Source: Alentia gelatinosa | Taxonomy: Eukaryota > Annelida > Polychaeta > Phyllodocida > Polynoidae | Reading direction: 5' to 3' | Length of the DNA stretch: 64,000 nucleotides | Assembly: GCA_950022655.1 (NCBI GenBank) | Contig: OX465579.1 | Span: forward strand, 50,199,950-50,263,949 | Shown here: piece by piece, positions 56,371-64,000 of the stretch | How positions within the stretch are numbered: the stretch's first letter is position 1 | Layout of the letters: the number at the start of each line of letters is the position of its first letter | Made by a program: the position numbers and the translations under genes | The notes under the pieces: generated by a model | Seen by the model: only the letters and a program-made list of their open reading frames with translations | What the model was told of the DNA's origin: nothing | Databases searched by the model: none

Positions 56371-56947
56371 AGAAAAAAGAGTAAATTTGCAGATCAGTGT
56401 GATCAATGATAGTTTAACATATTAGTTTTTGTAACTCTGACGTTATCAGTGCAGACCACATCACAGGAATATTGATAAGAAACTCAAACTTCAACGTTCC
56501 AAATTATATGGTAGGATATAGTCATTCCTACGTATATTTTATAAAATTCCAATGAAAGTAGTGTTTAATACTCTGAGTGATAAAAATGTCATTAAAGCCT
56601 GAGAACTGATATGGTTTAAATGGTAAAAACTTTACAGAAGATAAATGAATATCCGGTACAAATTTGATGAAGTTAACTTCTGGATTTTATTAACTACTTT
56701 GATTTGTTGTTGATGTTAGAATTGTTCTTAGTCTATCTAATGTATCTATATTTCCAGTTTCATACTATAAACTGACCTTAGATTGGGTGGTTTACGGTAC
56801 TGAATACGAATATAGTTTAACTCTGTTTTGTGATATTAAATATACGGTATGAAACTGTAGTTAGGACTATGGTAATATACCGTACACGTTTATAGTAGTA
56901 TCCCGTACATTCTTTTGATTTTTTTTATTTACAGTGTACATACTTAC

Positions 56948-57180
56948 CGATACTGGTATAGATGAAGGAACTGATGGGTAGCGACAGCGAGTCAGAGTTG
57001 TAATAGTATCCGCCGTCCTCCTGCTCCTCATCTAGGAGGTTGTTACAGTTACACTTCTTTTTTGGGTCAGAACACGAGGAGTTCGTTGAGCATGCGCACG
57101 CTCCTGCTTTTGTGGTTCCCGGGAAGTGGTTGATCTTCTGGGTGAAAGCTGTCTCCGCATAGCTTGACAGACTATCACCA
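56948..57180 (-). CDS. Gene B exon: fibrinogen-like module, part 3
   Basis: 233 nt, entered in phase 2 (likely acceptor CTCTTCAAG; GGTGATAG nine bases later is an alternative) and left in phase 1 (ATC G|GTAAGT). It reads YAETAFTQKINHFPGTTKAG, then ACACSTNSSCSDPKKKCNCN, YYYNSDSLSLPISSF and YTSIG. C-x-C-x(5)-C-x(6)-C-N-C followed by L-P-(I/V) is the signature of the fibrinogen-like domain of contactin-associated-like proteins. A short acidic insert (DEEQEDGG) replaces the usual W-x-E-D stretch. Confidence 0.8.
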
Positions 57181-58659
57181 CTTGAAGAGCTCAATGGTGC
57201 CTTCCTGTTAATTGTTGATGAAAGGGACACTTGTGTCACCGGAGTATTGGTTTCCACGATTGTAAAATTAGATGTCATGACGATATTAGAAATGCCATTT
57301 ATCCGGGGAGAAACTGATTGTATCAGAGGCTAATAATAAGATTCGGTCTTTCTGTGAGGTTGAAGTCAGTTCGATTGGTACATAAATGTGTTTAATAAAA
57401 GAGATGTTTGTTTAAATGGACTATAGATGGTCAAATAGACAATATGAAGTATAGATGGTTAAGTAAAAATTAGTGACATACAAATATGTGAAAACTTATG
57501 ATCATACACACATTTGAAAACTGATGAGATAGCTCTGAACCAGGGAAAAACAAGATTTCTACAATAAACAAGGAATTCGACGATTCTTTTAAGTAGGCTG
57601 GAATGTCGAGGAAAAGTAAGGTGAATCACACACATGCATCACCATAACATCACAAAATGACTATCGTTTATTATTGAGAATGCAGTAGAAACCACCTGAC
57701 GGACTACTCTCCTTCTGAACCAAAGTGATCCATGTCCTAGAAGGCCCCTTGAAACGCCCCTTGAAGGCCCCTTGAAACTGGATATGAGTCATTTAATAAA
57801 GGATACGCTTGGAGAGCAGCGGCGCATTACCTTAGTTACGTGGAGAATCCCGGCGAGTGAGACGTTGAGTTATTAATTGATCTCACATATTTAAGCTATT
57901 TAAACGGTAGCAGGTGAATGCCACACGTTATATACCTCGATACTTGGCCATTACACATTCCTACTCGTTACGGGATGTATGTAAGACATCGCTGAACTCA
58001 CGAATGGGAGAGAACCACCAATTTGTTTTGTTTTTCACACTGTCACTGCTCTCGGGCTATCGCGATAGATTTCAGTAGTGAGCCAAACGTCGGTCATGGC
58101 GGGAATGAACATTTTTACATTATAAAGCCTATGAGATTCACTACAGCCTGCTGCACGGCGGGCCCGAACAGTATTTATACAAGTTTTATTATATACCCTT
58201 GCACGTATATCTTATAATTACTAACCTGTGCTAAGCAAGTGGTTACTGTATAATATTTAGAGAGTGTGCAGTAAATTTCTATACTGCACAGTGTGCAGTA
58301 AGTACTACCCTCTGTACCACGTGACTTGTTGACATTCTGAGAAAAAAATAAACAAACAAAATCGCGGATGTTTCCTGGTTCGCGGCCTTGCCGAGTGAAG
58401 TCTATGCTATGTATGAAATAGAGTTCCAAATGTATAAAAAGAAATAGATACACACATAAATTCTGGAAATATACCAACACCTAGTATCAAAATTGTAATT
58501 TAACATCACCCACACTTGAAAGGGAGCATCTACGATGTCGCACACAAGATCAGCGGAAAAGCAATTATCATGAGGTGGGGGGAATGTGAAAGGGTTTGAG
58601 TAAACAGTTAAAAGGTGATGTAACCTGTGTATGATGAACAAACAGGCTGGTAGACTCAC
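57181..58659. other. Gene B intron with a terminal-repeat motif copy
   Basis: At 57880-57990 an inverse copy of the dispersed motif appears (atacctcgatacttggcc, attcctactcgttacggg). The remaining 1.3 kb holds nothing I can name. Confidence 0.5.
57880..57990 (-). repeat. Dispersed terminal-repeat motif, copy 6, minus orientation
   Basis: Read on the minus strand: gcgatgtcttacatacatcc, gtaacgagtaggaatgtg, tatcgaggtatataacgtg, ggcattcacctgctacc, gtttaaatagctta. It resembles the copies at 31207, 36385 and 37054, so the family is not tied only to the retroelement cluster. Confidence 0.7.
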
Positions 58660-58798
58660 TTGCATTTCCAGCCGACGTACTGGCGGCAGGTGAGACTGAC
58701 GTCTATAAGATTGGCGATGTCTGAGAAGTCTAATTTGTAGAGGAACCGCTTCTGGGAGGTCCCTGCTGATATGTTAATGGAATCCCCCTGTCCGTGGT
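58660..58798 (-). CDS. Gene B exon: fibrinogen-like module, part 2
   Basis: 139 nt, phase 1 in (acceptor GTGTTAG), phase 2 out (TGC AA|GTGAGT). It reads HHGQGDSINISAG, then RFLYKLDFSDIANLIDVSLT and CRQYVGWKC. The I-D-V-S-x-x-C-x-Q-(Y/F) segment corresponds to V-D-L-S-A-H-C-Q-Q-Y in gene A exon 28. An N-I-S sequon is present. Confidence 0.8.
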
Positions 58799-59502
58799 CT
58801 AACACACAATAAAGAAACTTTTTATACCATCACTCAGGGACATATCATAACCATATCAAATCCATTAAAAAGTCTCAAACTTCTCTTTTTTTTTTGGTAA
58901 TGTTTATTTATCCATTCTGTTTAGAGTACAAACAGTTCTTCCATGGGAATCTAGTATAACAAATCATATTGTATACATGGATGATATTTGTACGAGATGA
59001 TAGTGACTATCAGGATGGTCTAATGCACATGGGTTTTTAGGCATGCCTTACATATCTCTTTGGTATCGGCTTTTTGAGTTGCCTCTCAAAATTCTTTCCA
59101 GAGGGCTCTTCCACGGGGCATCAGTGTATGCTTCTCCCTTGTGTCTAAACTCTTTAAATATAGTTTTACTATCCCCTCATATACCCCTTCTTCTTTTAAT
59201 ATTTTGTCGTCGGTGAGGCTGGACGATACGACATGTCGAACAATGAACGATATTGTCAACGACCTTTTTCATTCCAATCAATACGTGAACATGATACAAA
59301 ACAGTAAACAGCTTACCTATGAAGTATTTAGCCACCAAGATTTCCAATATTCTTTCATTCGTCCGAAGGCTAGAGGTCTATGCCTGGTCCCATGTCATGG
59401 ACTTTGTCTATAGCACCTCTTGGGCCGTCACTGCCCTGTGTTTTAGAATTGAAGGGGCTTAGGTTATCAGAGATGATAGGGTATAATGAATATGACACTT
59501 AC

Positions 59503-59646
59503 GTATTTCAGTGATACCAATGCCGCCCAGATCCTTCATATTACACTTGACAGAGATGGGGATGCCCAGTTGGATAGGGTCGATGTCTACCTGAACATCG
59601 TCCGTCAGACCCTTTGATTTTAACTCTGTACACGAAGTTGGTAGAT
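59503..59646 (-). CDS. Gene B exon: fibrinogen-like module, part 1
   Basis: 144 nt, phase 1-1 (acceptor TGGCCAG, donor ATA C|GTAAGT). It reads DLPTSCTELKSKGLTDDVQV, DIDP, then ISVKCNMKDLGG and TEI. The S-C-x-E-L-x-x-x-G-L start and the K-C-N-M step are the family's opening pattern. It corresponds to gene A exon 27. Confidence 0.8.
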
Positions 59647-59781
59647 CTGGCCAAAGTCAAACAGAAATGTGTATCATCACAAGCATCTCAAAGGGAATAG
59701 GATTTTAATTATCAGTTACTCAGTCTCACAATGTTCAATAATTTGACAGGCATTAGGTGAATGGTATATAGCAGTACTCAC

Positions 59782-59946
59782 CTTCACAACTGAACGTGTT
59801 ACAGGTTCCATTCTCTCTTGTGTCACCTGTACAGGGGTCACTGTGTTTATCAGGCAATTCACAGCGTCTTGTCCTTGAGCGAGATCCATTTCCACAGGTT
59901 ACAGAGCATACCGACCATTCCGCCCACACCGTGAAATAGCCAGGGT
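59782..59946 (-). CDS. Gene B exon: TSP1 repeat, third in window
   Basis: 165 nt, phase 1-1 (acceptor TTTGTAG, donor GAA G|GTGAGT). Starts D-P-G-Y-F-T; ladder FTVWAEWSVC has Phe for the first Trp. Then CSVTCGNGSRSRTRRC, HSDPC loop, NGTC and SCEG. It directly precedes the fibrinogen-like module, as repeat 22 does in gene A (V-P-G-D-W start). Confidence 0.88.
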
Positions 59947-60439
59947 CTACAAAGCACCAACGTATATACATTGAGATACTATGGCGAAACCTGCCTGTTC
60001 ACATGAATCACGATCTATAAAAATTGTAAGCCTCTGAGACTCTGCTCCTGTTAACTGATAGTTCTAGGTAATATACTTCCAGTCCAACATCTGTTCCTGT
60101 CTCACTCAGCCCAATGAATTTTACCATCTTACTCCGCCCAACATATGTAAACCTCTTACTCGACCATGTACGTGTTAGTCTCTTACTGAACCCAATATCT
60201 GAGCAGTTCGCTATATGAATGTGAAGACACCCTAAAGAGATTTCCCCTTCAGAGCAGTCTGTGACGCCCACTATTTATGATGAAACTAGTGACAGTTGGA
60301 TTCAACCCAGTAATTCTCCCGAATTTCTGAAAATTGGCAGTGATTTAGCAACTATAATAAACCTCAATGTAGATCCCAACTCATATTTCGCTGCTAGTTG
60401 CCTAGACTAGACGAACACCTGACCTTCGGAAAAAAACCT

Positions 60440-60830
60440 GCTAGTTGTCATAAAAATGGTCAACAGAAAGAATTTCTTGCTGAGCAAGATAGGACATCTT
60501 CTGACCCGCAAGATAGCCTGGGAAGTTGATAGACAATGCATAATGGCTATGATCGACTATGCCTTCTCCATACATAAATGTGGCCTCCAAAGCCTGCTAG
60601 ATAAAGCCCAGCAAACCCAAAATGGGGCCCTGAGATGCTGCTTGATGGTTGAACCAAGAGTGCACACTGTCGAAGAGTTCCACTCAATGACAGGTATCGC
60701 AGTCTTAAAGAAAAGATGTGACAAGCTTCTTTTGTCATTTATTAGACAAAGATATAGGTCTAGTATGGGAATTCATCAAACTGTGCTGGTCGACCTGCAA
60801 AACTTATCAGAGGTCGAAATAAGGACATGA
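60440..60830 (+). pseudogene. LINE RT tail fragment inside a gene B intron
   Basis: Open frame reading VNRKNFLLSKIGHLLTRKIA, MAMIDYAFSIHKCGLQSLLD and AQQTQNGALRCCLMV. This matches the thumb/tail segment of LINE reverse transcriptases (L-S-K-I-x-x-x-L, then Y-x-x-x-x-x-...-L-Q-x-x-Q-N-x-x-L-R). It is antisense to gene B. Confidence 0.7.
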
Positions 60831-61108
60831 TAAAGGGCGGGGTCAACTGTAAAGCCAATGAGAATGACCTCATGCTACGTGGATTCAAAAGAGGGAAGCC
60901 ATGTAGCATGGAAGCAAATAATACCCATTCGTTGTTTACGGACGCCTGTCCATAAAACCATCGATTGTTGTCTATGTAATTACCCTATCACTCAGTGAGG
61001 ATCCATTATCACTTTACTATATATTAGGTGGCATTGGAGCATTTCTTAACATGCATAGTTATTGTCGTGGTCTACTTGACTGAGTAACATATGTGTAGTA
61101 GGAAATAC

Positions 61109-61270
61109 CTGGGCAGGGTGAACCGCACAAATTCACCTCAGTCGCGTCGCCCGGGCAATCCTTCCCCGCGCCCACCACTCCCTCACACGTCCGGTTCCGG
61201 TAGCGCGTGCCGTTGCCACACGAGACTGTGCACGTGGTCCACGTGGTCCACGGCGTCCACACGCCATCCA
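61109..61270 (-). CDS. Gene B exon: TSP1 repeat, second in window
   Basis: 162 nt, phase 1-1 (acceptor TCCTACAG, donor G|GTATTT). Starts V-D-G-V-W; ladder VWTPWTTWTTC, then CTVSCGNGTRYRNRTC, AGKDC loop, VNLC and SPCPG. One codon shorter than the standard 165 nt. Confidence 0.9.
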
Positions 61271-61529
61271 CTGTAGGACACACGCGCCGTAATGTCACGC
61301 ACACGTATTGTAAAGTAGAACACAATGTGTACAGCAACCAACAGGAGGAGCTCATCGGGATGGATGAAGTAAAAGAGAAGGGGAAATGTAATAGCAGAAA
61401 TAGCTGTAATAGGATGTAAACCACAACTAAATACAATTAAGTAGTGAAACTTGGACCGCATCGATATCGTCCTTAACACGGCATTACATATTCTTATTTC
61501 TTTGACTAAGGGGAAATATGGTAACCTAC

Positions 61530-61694
61530 CTGGACACACCTCTTCCGAGCAGTGCTTAGATTCTGATGGCGGTCCAACGCACTTAAGTCCACCATGCTGA
61601 GGCTCTGTACAGATGCGGTTTCGGGTTTGGGTTCCATTCTCACATGTTCTACTGCATTTCGACCAATCACTCCAATTACCGTAATATCCATCAA
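61530..61694 (-). CDS. Gene B exon: TSP1 repeat, first in window
   Basis: 165 nt, phase 1-1 (acceptor TTTTACAG, donor G|GTAGGT). Starts V-D-G-Y-Y; ladder YYGNWSDWSKC has Tyr for the first Trp. Then CSRTCENGTQTRNRIC, HGGLKC loop, KHC and VCPG. As it opens with a phase 1 acceptor, the gene must have further exons to the right, beyond 64000. Confidence 0.9.
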
Positions 61695-61739
61695 CTGTAA
61701 AATGCATATGTAACGTATAGTCTGCTGCGTATTGTATGA

Positions 61740-62454
61740 CCCACGCATTTAGACCTACCAATATGGTACCGATACAAGAAGCAAATATCGGAGACATATC
61801 GGGAACGTGCAATATCGTAGACATATGTCTAGACATGCCAATTCACCACGCATCGCAAGGGGTTGACTGGTTAAAAAAGGTGATCATGGTCCCGATATGC
61901 CCCACAATATTATAAGGGCTCAAGTGCATATCTTGAGGTGTTATCTTCATTTTTAGATATACAATATACTATAATTCAGGAAATATCGCATAGATAATGT
62001 TTCCCAGGACACATAGAACAACAATGTATTTTTCTCAGACACTGAAGGCTCTTTATCAAGTCAAACTAAGAAAACATCGATTTGAGATACTCAAACCTGA
62101 CCAAATATCACCAGATTTGCGGGGCATAAGGACATATGTATCGCCTATCTAATTCTAAAAATGTCACAGTTTTCTGATCAGTATCGCACACGTGAGCGCA
62201 ATTCTTCCGACAGAATACTCTGCGATGCTCCCGATTAGCCACCGCAATTTCAACATGTTGAAATGTCGTAGAGACCCCACGATACAGCTGTTACATCGGT
62301 ACCAAATTGTAGACGCCTGTTTTGCATCGGTGCCTAATCGCAGAGACGTGGTCAACTGCCCCGATATTAGGTGACCTTCGAACGCGATTTTGATTTTGTA
62401 TCGGGAGGTCAACCATATCGGAGGCATATCGTAGTAGGTGGACGCCGGGCCTAA
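61740..62454. other. TCG-motif-rich sequence upstream in a gene B intron
   Basis: Dense atcgg, atcgtag and cgatat motifs (for example at 61755-61825 and 62280-62440) suggest diverged copies of the repeat at 62455-63795. No exon recognised. Confidence 0.45.
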
Positions 62455-63795
<1,341 letters not shown>

Positions 63796-64000
63796 TCAAA
63801 TAAGTAAATGAGTCATTTAACTGAATAAAACGCAGATCCAGCAGTCGACTATGACACAGACCTCTGTGGTTTTTTCTAGTCGCTTTTTAGAATAAGGCTC
63901 ACCGGGCAGTGAAATATGACACATTATCATGCAATTTAGGTTTAACCATTGCATAGGTGTTCTACGAAGAGAGATCTGTTAATGCTGTTCTGCTGAAAGG
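63796..64000. other. Right end, nothing recognised
   Basis: Unique-looking sequence, presumably a gene B intron. Confidence 0.3.

Overview
Animal nuclear DNA. Coding sequence sits in small exons with GT-AG introns, inside an AT-rich background full of microsatellites, minisatellites, foldback elements, LINEs and tyrosine-recombinase (YR) retrotransposons. The extracellular multidomain gene family and the Ngaro/DIRS-like elements suggest a marine invertebrate, such as a lancelet or a lophotrochozoan. The sequence does not decide the species.

Minus strand, 27746 down to 3033 (gene A). The 5' end and 28 coding exons of a large secreted or surface protein are visible. In order they encode a signal peptide with a PAN/apple domain, an EGF domain, two TSP1 repeats, an SRCR domain over two exons, twenty more TSP1 repeats, and the first two exons of a fibrinogen-like domain of the type found in contactin-associated-like proteins. 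After the first exon every junction is phase 1 up to the last intron, which is phase 2. Sixteen of the 22 TSP1 exons are exactly 165 nt. The exons seen add up to about 1,570 codons. The rest of the fibrinogen-like domain is not recognisable in 1-3032, so the gene probably runs off the left edge.

Minus strand, 61694 down to 56948 (gene B). Six exons of a paralogue: three TSP1 repeats, then three exons of the same fibrinogen-like module with the same intron phases. It enters from the right edge and its last exon or exons were not found. Genes A and B are tandem, head to tail.

Between them (28-56.5 kb) lies mobile DNA. In order: an antisense LINE 3' end (29.7-30.1 kb), a broken YR-element RT fragment (30.15-30.8 kb), a nearly complete GC-rich Ngaro-like retrotransposon with gag, RT, RNase H and YR (about 31.2-36.8 kb), an inverted-repeat element (37.05-37.45 kb), a second decayed YR retrotransposon (39.4-43.2 kb) split by a 5'-truncated LINE with a visible target-site duplication (40424-41956), foldback elements (43.6 and 49.7-50.5 kb), a 63-bp minisatellite (46.4-47 kb), and a decayed LINE (54.1-56.4 kb). 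A further TIR-like, TCG-rich repeat lies at 62.4-63.8 kb.

Exon ends were placed by reading splice sites and frame continuity. Repeat edges are approximate. No database search was possible.
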